A stretch of 64,000 nt of DNA from a virus. Of this stretch, positions 34,989 to 43,501 are shown piece after piece. The notes under the pieces were generated by a model. The model made no database searches and had not been told where the DNA came from. It saw only the letters and a program-made list of their open reading frames with translations. Each line of letters begins with the position of its first letter. Position 1 is the stretch's first letter. Both the position numbers and the translations under genes were made by a program. The DNA is taken from positions 83,125-147,124 of the IMG/VR virus record IMGVR_UViG_3300042502_001233; one strand, given 5' to 3'.

Positions 34989-35942
34989 TTAGAAGTCTTC
35001 ATCAAACATACCATCAGTAGTTGTAGGTATTTCAACTCTTGTGTATTCACCATCTCTTTTCTCAAAGAAATTGTTTTTTGCCGATAAACCAATTCTGGCC
35101 ATGTAATCCAACGGGTTTGTTACGTTGAATTCTAAATCACAACCAAAATCGTTAAGAACGATATCTGTTACGTATTGTACATAACGAACCATATCATCTT
35201 TGGTCATACCTTGTAAACCATCTGGCATGCTGTCTTCAACAAAAACCTTTTCAATTTCATAACACCCTAAGATGATATTTCTTAATTCTTCTTTTGAAAG
35301 TTTATAATCATCTTTCAAATAATTTTTGTATAAGTTAAGTGCAAACTCATAATGGAATGTTTCATCTCTAAGGATTAATTCATTCATACCACCCAATCCA
35401 GGCATTTTATTCTTGCTTCTAAACCAAAACACACCAGAGAATACACTAGCAAATGAAATCCCTTCAACACAAGCAAAAGCCACAAGTCTGTGACCAAAAG
35501 ATGGGTGATGAATCCAATCTTCAGCCCATGAAGCTTTTTTAGCAACCGCTTGGTTGTTTTCCATGGAATTAAATAATTCATCTCTTTCGATAAGGTTTTT
35601 TATGTATGTTTCAATCAATAAAGAATAACCATTCGCATGAACTTGTTCGATAAATGTTTGATGTCCATAGAAGTATTGTGCTTCTAATAATTCAACTTCA
35701 TTTAAGAAGTTTGTTGCTAAGTTATCAATAACCAAACCATCTGATATAGCAAAAAATGCTAAAATATTTTTTAGATAAATTTTTTCAGCATCTTTCAACC
35801 CATCAAAATCATCCTTACTTAAATCTATTTCTTCCGCAACCCATGTTTGGGCTTCGGCTTTTTTATACATTTGCCACAAGTCATTATGTATGACTGGGAA
35901 AATGGAATACCTTTTTTTTAGTGTACTGTCTTTTAAATACAT
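34989..35942 (-). CDS. nrdB: Ribonucleotide reductase small subunit (class Ia)
   Basis: 317 residues with the di-iron/tyrosyl radical ligands: an acidic ligand in AEEIDLSKDDFDGL, the E-x-x-H-x-x-x-Y pattern in FIEQVHANGYSLLIE (Glu and His ligands, radical Tyr three residues on), Glu near LIERDELFN, and DETFHYEFALNL with the last Glu/His pair. The length is lower than E. coli NrdB (376), as is usual for phage. It lies 13 bases before nrdA and about 20 bases after the helicase gene in one operon. It supplies the radical passed to the active-site cysteine of the spliced large subunit. Confidence 0.93.
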   Translation of the reverse strand: MYLKDSTLKKRYSIFPVIHNDLWQMYKKAEAQTWVAEEIDLSKDDFDGLKDAEKIYLKNILAFFAISDGLVIDNLATNFLNEVELLEAQYFYGHQTFIEQVHANGYSLLIETYIKNLIERDELFNSMENNQAVAKKASWAEDWIHHPSFGHRLVAFACVEGISFASVFSGVFWFRSKNKMPGLGGMNELILRDETFHYEFALNLYKNYLKDDYKLSKEELRNIILGCYEIEKVFVEDSMPDGLQGMTKDDMVRYVQYVTDIVLNDFGCDLEFNVTNPLDYMARIGLSAKNNFFEKRDGEYTRVEIPTTTDGMFDEDF

Positions 35943-35962
35943 TTTGTTAATTTTTTTATTTG

Positions 35963-37396
35963 TTATTCTTCTGTTAATTTTATTGAATTAAGCATATCCG
36001 TACTCAATATATTAGTTCGAGCACCCATAACCTCATTAATTCTTTTTTGACTAAATTCTGCTTTGTCTTGTTTGTGTTCACTATTGGTTCTAGCTCCTTT
36101 GCTATCCCCCATATCAATTTGAATACTAGCGTTATCAAATCTGATATCTGTAAAAACAACACCATCTTTACCAAAACGAGATTTAAGAATAGCCATAGTC
36201 GCTGTTCCGTCCTCTTTTTGGTCTAGTGTTTTGGCGATTGACACAATAAAGTGACCAATTTGCCCTTTTTTAATAGAACCACCCATTTGATTAGCATGTA
36301 CTACGTCAGCACCAATAGATGTTCTATTACCTTGTACTGCGGTCCAACCAGCGATATCTAGCTCTGACAACAAACTTTCGTACTGTCTCATTACACTACC
36401 TTCTCCAGCGTTTATATCATCAAATTTTCTTGATGGTTCAACACAATCAATATAGTCCAACAACACCATATCTGGTTTAAAACCTTGTGCTGTTAATTTT
36501 CTGATGTATTGTCTAATCACTGGCATAGTTGTACCATCACTTGAAAACTTTTTAAGTTTTAACCCACCTTTTTTAGCTTTGATTTCAGCATCCATTTTGG
36601 CCGCCATTTCATAAATCTCTTCTTTGTGTAAAGACAAACTATTCAAGTCGTGGTTTGACCAACAAGATAAATGTTTTCTTTGAATTACCTTAGGGTTGTC
36701 TTCAAAAAAGATTTGTAAAACTTTATAACCCATGTTAACCGCTGTATTGGCTAATTTTGTCATCATGGTTGTCTTACCAACACCAAACGGTGCTAATATA
36801 ACACCTAATTCTGTTTTTGATAAACCACCATCCATAATTTCATCTAACCCTTTAATACCAGTTGGGATTGGTTTTCTGAAATCGTCTATAAGAACGTCTT
36901 TAATGTTGTCAAAGATATCCATACCATCATCTTTCATATCACCGTGTTCCAAAGCTTTACGAAGCTTTGACTCACATTCGTGATAATCATTGATATCACC
37001 TCTATCAATGATTTTAGAAATCTCTTCGATTGTTTTCTTAACTTCTTTGTACTTACAAAAATTCATAGCGATTTCTTGTATTTTTAAAGAATCGTTTAAA
37101 TCACTTTCTTCTATTTTTCTAAGTTGTCTACCAATTTGTTTAAGAACCATATCTGATTTAATTCCATCATATAATCTAATTTCTAAACTTGGTATATCTA
37201 GGTTAACTTCATCAATAGTTTTAGCATCTTTAATAGCTGCTACAATAGTTTTTAGAGCTGGGTCTTTAAAATAGTTTGGACTTACAATGTCCAAAATTGA
37301 ATTAGCAAATTTTCTATCGCTAAGTATTTGCGCTATCAGCTTAATCTGATACGTATCCCCTAAATATGAAAAATCGCTCGTGTCTACTCTAATCAT
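35963..37396 (-). CDS. 41: Replicative DNA helicase (T4 gp41 / DnaB type)
   Basis: 477 residues, the same size as T4 gp41 (475). The N-terminal 150 residues are helical (QIKLIAQILSDRKFANSILD). The RecA-type motor has Walker A APFGVGKTTM (about residues 199-208), Walker B MVLLDYID (about 306-313) and a downstream QGNRTSIGADVV sensor-like segment. DnaB-type hexamers open the fork with the gp61-like primase encoded at 4973-5911. A 12-base-pair hairpin between this gene and the 171-residue gene upstream may limit readthrough. No separate promoter was seen. Confidence 0.92.
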   Translation of the reverse strand: MIRVDTSDFSYLGDTYQIKLIAQILSDRKFANSILDIVSPNYFKDPALKTIVAAIKDAKTIDEVNLDIPSLEIRLYDGIKSDMVLKQIGRQLRKIEESDLNDSLKIQEIAMNFCKYKEVKKTIEEISKIIDRGDINDYHECESKLRKALEHGDMKDDGMDIFDNIKDVLIDDFRKPIPTGIKGLDEIMDGGLSKTELGVILAPFGVGKTTMMTKLANTAVNMGYKVLQIFFEDNPKVIQRKHLSCWSNHDLNSLSLHKEEIYEMAAKMDAEIKAKKGGLKLKKFSSDGTTMPVIRQYIRKLTAQGFKPDMVLLDYIDCVEPSRKFDDINAGEGSVMRQYESLLSELDIAGWTAVQGNRTSIGADVVHANQMGGSIKKGQIGHFIVSIAKTLDQKEDGTATMAILKSRFGKDGVVFTDIRFDNASIQIDMGDSKGARTNSEHKQDKAEFSQKRINEVMGARTNILSTDMLNSIKLTEE

Positions 37397-37440
37397 TTTT
37401 ACCCTTATCTTATTTTTAAAAACTTTGTTATTAATAAATA

Positions 37441-37471
37441 TGATAAAGTAGTATCAACTACTACTTTATCA
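37441..37471 (-). terminator. 12-base-pair hairpin between the 171-residue gene and helicase
   Basis: Perfect inverted repeat TGATAAAGTAGT/ACTACTTTATCA around a 7-base loop. It includes the stop codon of the 171-residue gene, and the following minus-strand bases (TATTTATTAATAA) are only partly U-rich, so it may be a weak terminator, an attenuator or an RNA-stabilising end. Confidence 0.5.
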
Positions 37472-37976
37472 AAAAATCTTTTTGAGATTTTTCCCAAACC
37501 TCTGTTTTACTGTCAATCGTGTATTTTTTTAAACTTAAATATTGTCTAATTTCACTCATAATCTCTGGAATTATTTCTCTAACATCAACCGCATATCTAA
37601 TTTTTGGTTGAAACAGATTTCCACTGAATTCAGATTTAGCTACAGTACGTTCATCCACTTTAATTTCGAATTGGAAATTGTCTTTCTTGTCAGAACCATT
37701 TCTAGCCGAATCTTCGTTTTGTAAGAAATAAGGATTGTAAGTATCCCATAAATAGGTTATTGATTTTCTCTTCAAGTGTCTTGGTATGATACCTTGAGAA
37801 CTGTAATCACCATTATTTACACCAGTTATAGCGTTCATAAGGTCTTTTAATTCTATAGATTTTAATGAATCTTCATTAAAATCATAGATGTTGAAGTAAC
37901 GTTGACATATAATGTTTTCGTTAATGTAAAGTACGAATTGAAATCTCAATTCTTCATTTTTAATGTATTCACTCAT
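37461..37976 (-). CDS. Protein of unknown function in the replication operon
   Basis: 171 residues starting MSEYIKNEELRFQFVLYINE. It has mixed alpha/beta composition with a DVREIIPEIMSEIRQYLSLK helix near the C-terminus and no enzyme motif, signal peptide or membrane segment. It sits between the FEN-like exonuclease (five bases away) and the helicase, with its stop codon in a strong hairpin. In T4 this neighbourhood contains small replication accessory proteins, but I cannot match this one to gp59, gp40 or another known protein. Confidence 0.6.
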   Translation of the reverse strand: MSEYIKNEELRFQFVLYINENIICQRYFNIYDFNEDSLKSIELKDLMNAITGVNNGDYSSQGIIPRHLKRKSITYLWDTYNPYFLQNEDSARNGSDKKDNFQFEIKVDERTVAKSEFSGNLFQPKIRYAVDVREIIPEIMSEIRQYLSLKKYTIDSKTEVWEKSQKDFLIK

Positions 37977-37980
37977 TTTT

Positions 37981-39033
37981 TTAAAATATTAAATTTTCTC
38001 TTTGTTTTAGTTGTTTAAATGGTGTTAGATAATCTTCATATCTGCTTTCACCAATAGTTATTCTTAACCCATCCTCGTTTATGTATTTGAATACTTTTTG
38101 GATATCTCTAACTGGTTCGTGTAACGTGCCTTCCATTAGATTATGTAATTCCTCGATACCGTCTTCGGTCATCATGGGTTGTTTTAGATTAACCAGAGCG
38201 TAGTTGATTTCGTAGATGTTTTCTCCTTGAACTCCATCAGTTACTCGGTTAATAATGTTGTCTAGTGCGACAAGCGGTTTCTGTTTTTTTGTTTTTCTTT
38301 GTTCTTGTAGTTGTTCTGCTTTTTCTAAAATTTCGGTTAAACTTACTTTTCTTTCACTCAATTCTGGAAATAGATTTACCAATGTTTTGGTTCCTACCCC
38401 TCGAATACCTTTTATACTATCAGCCGTATCACCAGTCATTAATTTGACCAACGCAGCATTTTCGTAATAATAACAAAAATACGAAGAAAAATTGGATTTA
38501 TCAACATATTGTTTGAAATTTAAAAAATAAATTCTAACATTGTCGTCAATCAATTGAGCCATATCACTATCGTTCGTACAAATGGTTATTTTCTCGTTTT
38601 CTTTTTTGTTTAGGCAGTAATAAGCAATAAAATCATCACTTTCTATTATTTCGTGTTTTAATTGTCTAACATATAACTCGTTTAGATACTCATAAGCGCG
38701 CTCTCTTTGCGATAATTCGGATTCATCGATAGGATGTGTCCCATTGATGTAATCTTTGCCTCTATCGCTCTTATATGGATGATAAATTTCATATCTTAGT
38801 TTACCGCTAAAATTTCCATCCCAAAATACATAGACTCTATGGTATAAATCTTCAGTTAACAACATTCTAAGTGTTGTCATGAATTGAAATAAACCACCTA
38901 TGTGTTGGCCGTGAATGTTGTAGGAGTCTTTGGCTCCGAAAAACCCTGTTTTAAACAGGGCGTTTCCGTCAACCAATAGAGTATTTTGTGTTTTTTTAAC
39001 TATTTCACCAGTTCTTGGTGGTCTTTTGTTCAT
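37981..39033 (-). CDS. 5'-3' exonuclease of the FEN / T4 RNase H family
   Basis: 350 residues. The motifs of the FEN fold appear in order: LLVDGNALFKTGFFGA (residues 18-33, first Asp), VYVFWDGNFSGKLRYEIY (about 68-85), IESDDFIAYYCLNKK and ICTNDSDMAQLID (acidic metal ligands), then LMTGDTADSIKGIRGVGTKT (helix-hairpin-helix, about 207-226). The family removes RNA primers and flaps from lagging-strand fragments; T4 RNase H (305 residues) is the closest comparison. It lies between uvsX and the 171-residue gene in the replication operon. Confidence 0.9.
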   Translation of the reverse strand: MNKRPPRTGEIVKKTQNTLLVDGNALFKTGFFGAKDSYNIHGQHIGGLFQFMTTLRMLLTEDLYHRVYVFWDGNFSGKLRYEIYHPYKSDRGKDYINGTHPIDESELSQRERAYEYLNELYVRQLKHEIIESDDFIAYYCLNKKENEKITICTNDSDMAQLIDDNVRIYFLNFKQYVDKSNFSSYFCYYYENAALVKLMTGDTADSIKGIRGVGTKTLVNLFPELSERKVSLTEILEKAEQLQEQRKTKKQKPLVALDNIINRVTDGVQGENIYEINYALVNLKQPMMTEDGIEELHNLMEGTLHEPVRDIQKVFKYINEDGLRITIGESRYEDYLTPFKQLKQRENLIF

Positions 39034-39056
39034 TATGAACTTTTTAAAGGTTAATA

Positions 39057-40166
39057 CTATTGTTTTTCGTAGGCATCTGATTCTAGTTCAATTTCTTTAA
39101 CTGCGAAATCTTCAAAAGTAGTACCTAACTTTTCGTTTATGAAATCTTTTTGAGATTTAACATAATCGTTCTTTTCAGCTGGATTAACAAATCCGTGTGG
39201 TGTAGAACAAATAGAACCCAATTGTTCTATTCCGTTAACGTGATTTTTAACACATTTTATGTCAGTCATAACACCGAATTGGTAATTTCTACCAGAGTTA
39301 ACCGCTTCCAATTTTTTAGCTGATGATGTTGACATACCTCCCATGTGGAAAATCAATCTAACACCATATTTGAATCCTTCACCACCATTGTGCATTACAG
39401 TTGGTTGTCCAACAGCGTTTGGTCTTAACCAAATCTTTTGTACAGTAACAAATGTGTTAATGAACGGTGATGTCTCTCTTCTTGACGCTGGAATTCTAAA
39501 GTTAAGAATACTTTCAAAGCTTCTTTTCAATGCACCAGCTGTCCATTGGTTGTTGTTTGTGTTTGATACAGCGCCTTCGTAACATCCAATTGAACCAATT
39601 GAATCCCATACAAACGTGATGTTCATGTTTAGTTCACCTCTTGCTTGTTGGTCCATCAATTCATTCATGGCTCTAGCAATATCCTCAACAACTGGGATAA
39701 ATCTTTGAGGTGATTGTGTCATTTTACCAGATTTGTAGTCGAAATTCGCATACATATCTACTAAATCTTGACCACCTAGATAAATAAAATCTTCGCCTTC
39801 GTAGTTGATAAGACCAGTTTCCTCGTCTACAGTTTCTTCATATTTGAAACCTACTAATCTAGCGTGTTCCCAGTTAAAACTACCTTCGGTGTCAAATATT
39901 ACAATGTAATCACCTAGTAGTTGTGCACCAGCAATAGTTTCATAGATACTCGTTGATTTACCTACATCGGAGAACCCTCTAAATTGAGAGGTGTAACCTC
40001 TCGGAACTCCAGGCAATCCAACAGCATCATGAAAAGCTTTTTTGAAAGGAATCCAACTCATTTCTTTTTCTTTAACGTTTTGTTTGCCTAATCCTAACGC
40101 GGCTTTGACAGACTTATTACTAAATGGTTTTTTTTCGATTGGTTTCTTTTCTGGTTTTTTACTCAT
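39057..40166 (-). CDS. uvsX: UvsX/RecA-type recombinase
   Basis: 369 residues (T4 UvsX 391). The P-loop reads RGFSDVGKSTSIYE (about residues 64-77), and VIFDTEGSFNWEHARLVGF follows (about 92-110). The hydrophobic Walker B strand is ITFVWDSIGSIG (about 184-195). The N-terminal 35 residues are basic (KKPEKKPIEKKPFSNK). The protein forms filaments on single-stranded DNA and drives strand invasion in recombination-dependent replication, working with gp32 (upstream gene) and SbcCD. An A/T-rich leader with a TATAAATA element precedes the ATG, and a terminator separates it from gene 32. Confidence 0.88.
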   Translation of the reverse strand: MSKKPEKKPIEKKPFSNKSVKAALGLGKQNVKEKEMSWIPFKKAFHDAVGLPGVPRGYTSQFRGFSDVGKSTSIYETIAGAQLLGDYIVIFDTEGSFNWEHARLVGFKYEETVDEETGLINYEGEDFIYLGGQDLVDMYANFDYKSGKMTQSPQRFIPVVEDIARAMNELMDQQARGELNMNITFVWDSIGSIGCYEGAVSNTNNNQWTAGALKRSFESILNFRIPASRRETSPFINTFVTVQKIWLRPNAVGQPTVMHNGGEGFKYGVRLIFHMGGMSTSSAKKLEAVNSGRNYQFGVMTDIKCVKNHVNGIEQLGSICSTPHGFVNPAEKNDYVKSQKDFINEKLGTTFEDFAVKEIELESDAYEKQ

Positions 40167-40203
40167 TTTTTTGTTTTATTTATAAAATTGTTATTTTAGA
40201 ACA

Positions 40204-40231
40204 AAAAAGAGCCAATTTCTCAGCTCTTTTT
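40204..40231 (-). terminator. Hairpin terminator after gene 32
   Basis: Stem AAAAAGAGC/GCTCTTTTT with a 10-base loop, so minus-strand RNA ends in a U-run. It lies about 58 bases past the gene 32 stop and isolates gene 32 from uvsX. Confidence 0.8.
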
Positions 40232-40288
40232 GTTTGTTTACCAGTTTAATATCTAGAAAGTTTAAAAAGGTAGAATTATTTTACCGTT

Positions 40289-41185
40289 CTAAAAGGGCAA
40301 ATCGTCTTCGTCTTCATCAGAGGTAACGCTAACTTCTTTAGCAACTGGTTCAGCTGCTTTCATAGTAGATTTTACGTTTTCCACACCCATAGTTAATTCA
40401 GACTCTAATTTTGCGTTCTCGTCAGCTTTAGCAGCGTCTTTAGCAACCCAACGTTTTTCGTCTTTGTCCCATACTGGTGTTTCACCTTTTACGATTAAAT
40501 ACAAGTAGTCGTAATTTCTAACAGAATATACGTCTTCCCATGTTCTTTCGTCAGAAGACCATTCAGCCATTTGTGCTGCGTTTTCTGACAGCGGACTTGA
40601 GTCCAAAGCTTGGATACCAGATACTACTGGAACGTCATTTTGATTTCTGTTAAGTGTGATTACTAAGTCACGACCAGTCTCTGGGTCTGTAATGTCTTTT
40701 TTCAAAGCACTCCATGCTGCAAAGATTTTGTCGTAAACTCCTTCTTTACGGAAATCGTGGTTAAATCTCCAGAATTTAACACCATCTGCTTCGTTGTCTC
40801 TGTCGATAACTTTAACAACATACATTAAACGTGCGTTAAATTTTTTAGCTAACTCTTTGTCAGAATCTTTTCCAGTCGCTTGTAATGCAGCTCTAGCTTC
40901 GCAGAAAGGACAGTCTTCACCTTTTTCATGTTTCAAACAAGGGTAAGTTTTCCATTCACCATCTACTAATACTTTATGTGCATGCATTTCAACGAAAGGT
41001 GTTCCCCCATTGGTTGCTGGTAATATACGAATTGTTTTTGTACCAGTTTTAACTCCTTTTTCTAAAAAAGTGTTAAAGTAGTTTTTCAAATCGTAAGTTT
41101 TTGCTTCTGTTTTTTCGTACTTCGGAGCATTGTTCTTTTCGTACTGTGCCAACATTTCAGCTAAGGCATTTTTTTGTTCACTCAT
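40289..41185 (-). CDS. 32: Single-stranded DNA-binding protein (T4 gp32 type)
   Basis: 298 residues (T4 gp32: 301). It has the gp32 zinc site: HAHKVLVDGEWKTYPCLKHE and GEDCPFCEA (about residues 67-95), giving the His/Cys3 arrangement. The N-terminal 40 residues are charged, for cooperativity. The C-terminus is a short acidic tail ending DEDEDDLPF, as in SSB-type proteins, used to bind replication partners. It coats single strands at forks and in recombination. Two tandem host-type promoters lie upstream and a strong terminator downstream, so it is a single-gene unit, fitting its high expression in T4-like phages. Confidence 0.92.
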   Translation of the reverse strand: MSEQKNALAEMLAQYEKNNAPKYEKTEAKTYDLKNYFNTFLEKGVKTGTKTIRILPATNGGTPFVEMHAHKVLVDGEWKTYPCLKHEKGEDCPFCEARAALQATGKDSDKELAKKFNARLMYVVKVIDRDNEADGVKFWRFNHDFRKEGVYDKIFAAWSALKKDITDPETGRDLVITLNRNQNDVPVVSGIQALDSSPLSENAAQMAEWSSDERTWEDVYSVRNYDYLYLIVKGETPVWDKDEKRWVAKDAAKADENAKLESELTMGVENVKSTMKAAEPVAKEVSVTSDEDEDDLPF

Positions 41186-41234
41186 TTTTAAAATTTATAT
41201 ATATTTACGTTATTTTCTTTGTTTGTAAGTTATG

Positions 41235-41265
41235 CAAATATACTAATTAAATTAACAAAAGTCAA
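41235..41265 (-). promoter_or_regulatory. Host-type promoter P1 of gene 32
   Basis: Minus strand: TTG, 20 bases, TATATTTG, 49 bases before the ATG at 41185. It matches the Bacteroidota consensus. Confidence 0.72.
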
Positions 41266-41321
41266 TATTTAAAATAGTATTTTTTTACTAATGATTTAAG
41301 TTTTTTTCAAAACTATTTTTA

Positions 41322-41352
41322 CAAATATACGAATGTTTTTATCAAGTTGCAA
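41322..41352 (-). promoter_or_regulatory. Host-type promoter P2 of gene 32
   Basis: Second copy with the same 20-base spacing (TTG, then TATATTTG), 87 bases upstream of P1. The tandem arrangement suits strong or staged expression of gene 32. Confidence 0.7.
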
Positions 41353-41384
41353 TATTTTTTATGAATATTTTTTAAAATAAAAAA

Positions 41385-41401
41385 AGCCCCTATTAGGGGC
41401 T
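41385..41401 (-). terminator. Hairpin terminator after the 267-residue gene
   Basis: Stem AGCCCC/GGGGCT with a 5-base loop, followed on the minus strand by TTTTTTTATTTT. It lies 20 bases past the stop of the gene at 41421-42224 and just upstream of the gene 32 promoters. Confidence 0.82.
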
Positions 41402-41420
41402 CTTATTATAATTTATTTGG

Positions 41421-42224
41421 TTAAATATCTTCTTCTTCATAATCGTCAGCATCAAAACTATTTCTTATTGACGAATCACTGTAGGTTGAATCTATATCAT
41501 CTTTTGTCAACACATATTCTTTTGGTTTGTCATCTTTACTCATTACATCATAAGCACCTTCTTTATCACTCCAATAATCAGTTAACTTTTGAGAATATGG
41601 GTAAGAACTCAATGAACGCATTTCTAGTTTTTCAACTGGTGTTGGGTTTCTTTTGATTATTTCTTTTTCCAAACCATCTATTTTAGCTGTAACCGCATCC
41701 ATTCTACCTAATTTATTTTCCAAATCAGCTAATTTCTGCATCAATACTTGCGCTACTTTGCTAGATTCTTTTTCAGCGTTTTCAGCCGCTTCTTTTGCTT
41801 CTTCAGTTCCTTTTACAATTTGAGATACATCTATTTCAACAGAATCATCAGCTGGTTCTTCCATCGCTGGCTCGGCTGGTATGTCTTCAGCGCTTGGTTC
41901 TGCTGGTGCTTCATCACCACCAAAGCCAAAGTCTAAATCATCCTCAGCTGGTGTTTCATCTGCTGGCGCTTCTGCATCTACTGGTGTTTCATCTGAAAGG
42001 CCAGTTTCCCCACCCATATCATTAACATCACCACCTTCAGCAGCATCTTGATTTGGGTCTGGAGCGTTAGGGTCTTCATCCGCTTCTTCCAAGTCAGTTC
42101 CTAGAATAAGTGGTTTTTCGTAATCAGACGTTTCTTTCTCAGTATAAAAACTATATTCATTCAACAGTCTGAATCTTTTAAGTTCTTCGTTAAGTAATTC
42201 AGGGTTTAACTTAGTTTTTTTCAT
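41421..42224 (-). CDS. Acidic protein of unknown function
   Basis: 267 residues. The N-terminus is NPELLNEELKRFRLLNEYSF. Residues 45-130 are low-complexity and extremely acidic (repeats of Glu/Asp/Ala/Pro such as PAEPSAEDIPAEP), and residues 130-180 look like a coiled coil (EEAKEAAENAEKESSKVAQV, then LMQKLADLENKLGRMD). The C-terminus is acidic again. The layout resembles scaffold or core proteins of phage heads, but nothing decides this. Its ATG overlaps the stop of the 66-residue gene as TAATG. A terminator follows. Confidence 0.6.
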   Translation of the reverse strand: MKKTKLNPELLNEELKRFRLLNEYSFYTEKETSDYEKPLILGTDLEEADEDPNAPDPNQDAAEGGDVNDMGGETGLSDETPVDAEAPADETPAEDDLDFGFGGDEAPAEPSAEDIPAEPAMEEPADDSVEIDVSQIVKGTEEAKEAAENAEKESSKVAQVLMQKLADLENKLGRMDAVTAKIDGLEKEIIKRNPTPVEKLEMRSLSSYPYSQKLTDYWSDKEGAYDVMSKDDKPKEYVLTKDDIDSTYSDSSIRNSFDADDYEEEDI

Positions 42225-42424
42225 TAGAATAATAATTGTCTACCGTCTTCTGTTATAATTTTTTTGTTGATTCTTTCTAGAATACTTTTATCACCTTTGA
42301 TTACACACACACCAGAGCTGCAATCTAAATTTGGGTCTTGGTTTTCAGTGTTAAGGAAACCTTTTAAAGCATCGTTAAGCTCATCAGATTTTTTTATTTG
42401 TTGTGTATTTTTTGATTGTTCCAT
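42224..42424 (-). CDS. Small protein of unknown function with a CSSGVC motif
   Basis: 66 residues. Residues 33-40 contain LDCSSGVC, two cysteines four residues apart, and the C-terminus reads RINKKIITEDGRQLLF. The stop overlaps the next ATG as TAATG, so it is translated with the 267-residue protein. An AGATATTTAT element lies 35 bases upstream of the start. I do not recognise the family. Confidence 0.55.
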   Translation of the reverse strand: MEQSKNTQQIKKSDELNDALKGFLNTENQDPNLDCSSGVCVIKGDKSILERINKKIITEDGRQLLF

Positions 42425-42458
42425 AATTACTATTATTAAATATATTTTATGTTTTAAT

Positions 42459-42468
42459 ATAAATATCT
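42459..42468 (-). promoter_or_regulatory. AGATATTTAT element upstream of the 66/267-residue gene pair
   Basis: Exact minus-strand copy followed by ATTAAAACA, just past the stop of the gene at 42477-42878. It would start a transcript ending at the terminator at 41385-41401. Confidence 0.5.
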
Positions 42469-42476
42469 AAAAATCA

Positions 42477-42878
42477 TTAAAAAACTCTGTTTATATTAAA
42501 AAGACATAGTTTATTATCGTTTATTAATATGAATTTATTCTGATATTCGGACCAATCTAGTTTAACGTTCTTATTATCCATATTTCCTATTGAATCTGGG
42601 TATTTTTCTTCAATAAGTTTGTTCAACGCATTTATGGTATATAAAGCATTGCCTTTTTTGTGTATAATTACAGCGTTAGGAAATAAATTTTTAAGGTTTA
42701 ATTGTTTACCATCCTCAATGGTTAACCTAAAAGTGATAATAACCTTTGATTCATCATCAAGGTTTTCGAAACAGAAAACTTTTTCTTTTTCGATGTTAAA
42801 TTTGTTTTTTAAATAGCTAAGGAACCATTCAACCCTTTCAGGAAATATGAATGACGCTAGTAATATTGTTCTGTCCAT
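42477..42878 (-). CDS. Protein of unknown function
   Basis: 133 residues, beginning MDRTILLASFIFPERVEWFL, with a mixed alpha/beta pattern and a segment FPNAVIIHKKGNALYTINAL (about 67-86). No catalytic, metal-binding or membrane motif seen. It overlaps the preceding gene by 41 bases, more than usual here, so the two are clearly in one operon driven by the host-type promoter near 43472. No family recognised. Confidence 0.55.
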   Translation of the reverse strand: MDRTILLASFIFPERVEWFLSYLKNKFNIEKEKVFCFENLDDESKVIITFRLTIEDGKQLNLKNLFPNAVIIHKKGNALYTINALNKLIEEKYPDSIGNMDNKNVKLDWSEYQNKFILINDNKLCLFNINRVF

Positions 42879-43467
42879 GTTTAATAGAATATAAATAAGG
42901 TATAAATCGATACTGATTATCGAAATCCTCTATCGTATTTTTATATTCTATAAATATATCCTCATGTACCAAAAACACTGAGCTTAAAGAGATTATTTTA
43001 GTTTTTATTTTTTCAATGTTCATTCCAATATATTCTAACAATCTCAAATCAACTCCAAATATAAAATTATCACTGTATATGTATATCATTTTACCATTGA
43101 TATAGGTTATTTTATTTTCTAAGGAATAAATTTTTTTTAGTATTTTAACCAAAGCCCTTGGTTTATATTGTATTGGGTCTACAAACACATATGATACTTT
43201 TTCGAACAAATCTTTGTAAACCATGTATACAAAATGAAACACATCTTCTCTAAATTTATCTCGACCTTCAGTTGGTGTGCATGTCCAATACAAGTTGTCT
43301 TTGATGTGCATTTCCATAACATCAAAATCTGGGTAGTGTTTGTTTACATATGTAAAACTAATAATCAACGTTGGTAATCCATGGATTATTTCATCCATGG
43401 ATTTAACCACATTAAAGTCTTCTGAGACGTTGATTTTGTTGTTTGTTACTATATTCGCAATTTTCAT
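42838..43467 (-). CDS. Protein of unknown function
   Basis: 209 residues, beginning MKIANIVTNNKINVSEDFNV. It contains alternating hydrophobic strands (TLIISFTYVN, MIYIYSDNFIFGVDL), suggesting an alpha/beta fold, and no recognised active-site motif. It is the first gene after a host-type promoter five bases upstream of its ATG, so it is probably early or middle expressed, unlike the large tail gene that ends just before it. Confidence 0.55.
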   Translation of the reverse strand: MKIANIVTNNKINVSEDFNVVKSMDEIIHGLPTLIISFTYVNKHYPDFDVMEMHIKDNLYWTCTPTEGRDKFREDVFHFVYMVYKDLFEKVSYVFVDPIQYKPRALVKILKKIYSLENKITYINGKMIYIYSDNFIFGVDLRLLEYIGMNIEKIKTKIISLSSVFLVHEDIFIEYKNTIEDFDNQYRFIPYLYSIKHGQNNITSVIHIS

Positions 43468-43471
43468 AATG

Positions 43472-43501
43472 CAAATATACGAAATTAAACTGGTTTTTCA
43501 A
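43472..43501 (-). promoter_or_regulatory. Host-type promoter at the 3' end of the 2124-residue gene
   Basis: Minus strand: TTG, 19 bases, TATATTTG, ending about five bases before the ATG at 43467. Its -33 end lies inside the last codons of the large hub gene. It separates the non-structural genes to its left from the late tail genes to its right. Confidence 0.65.
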
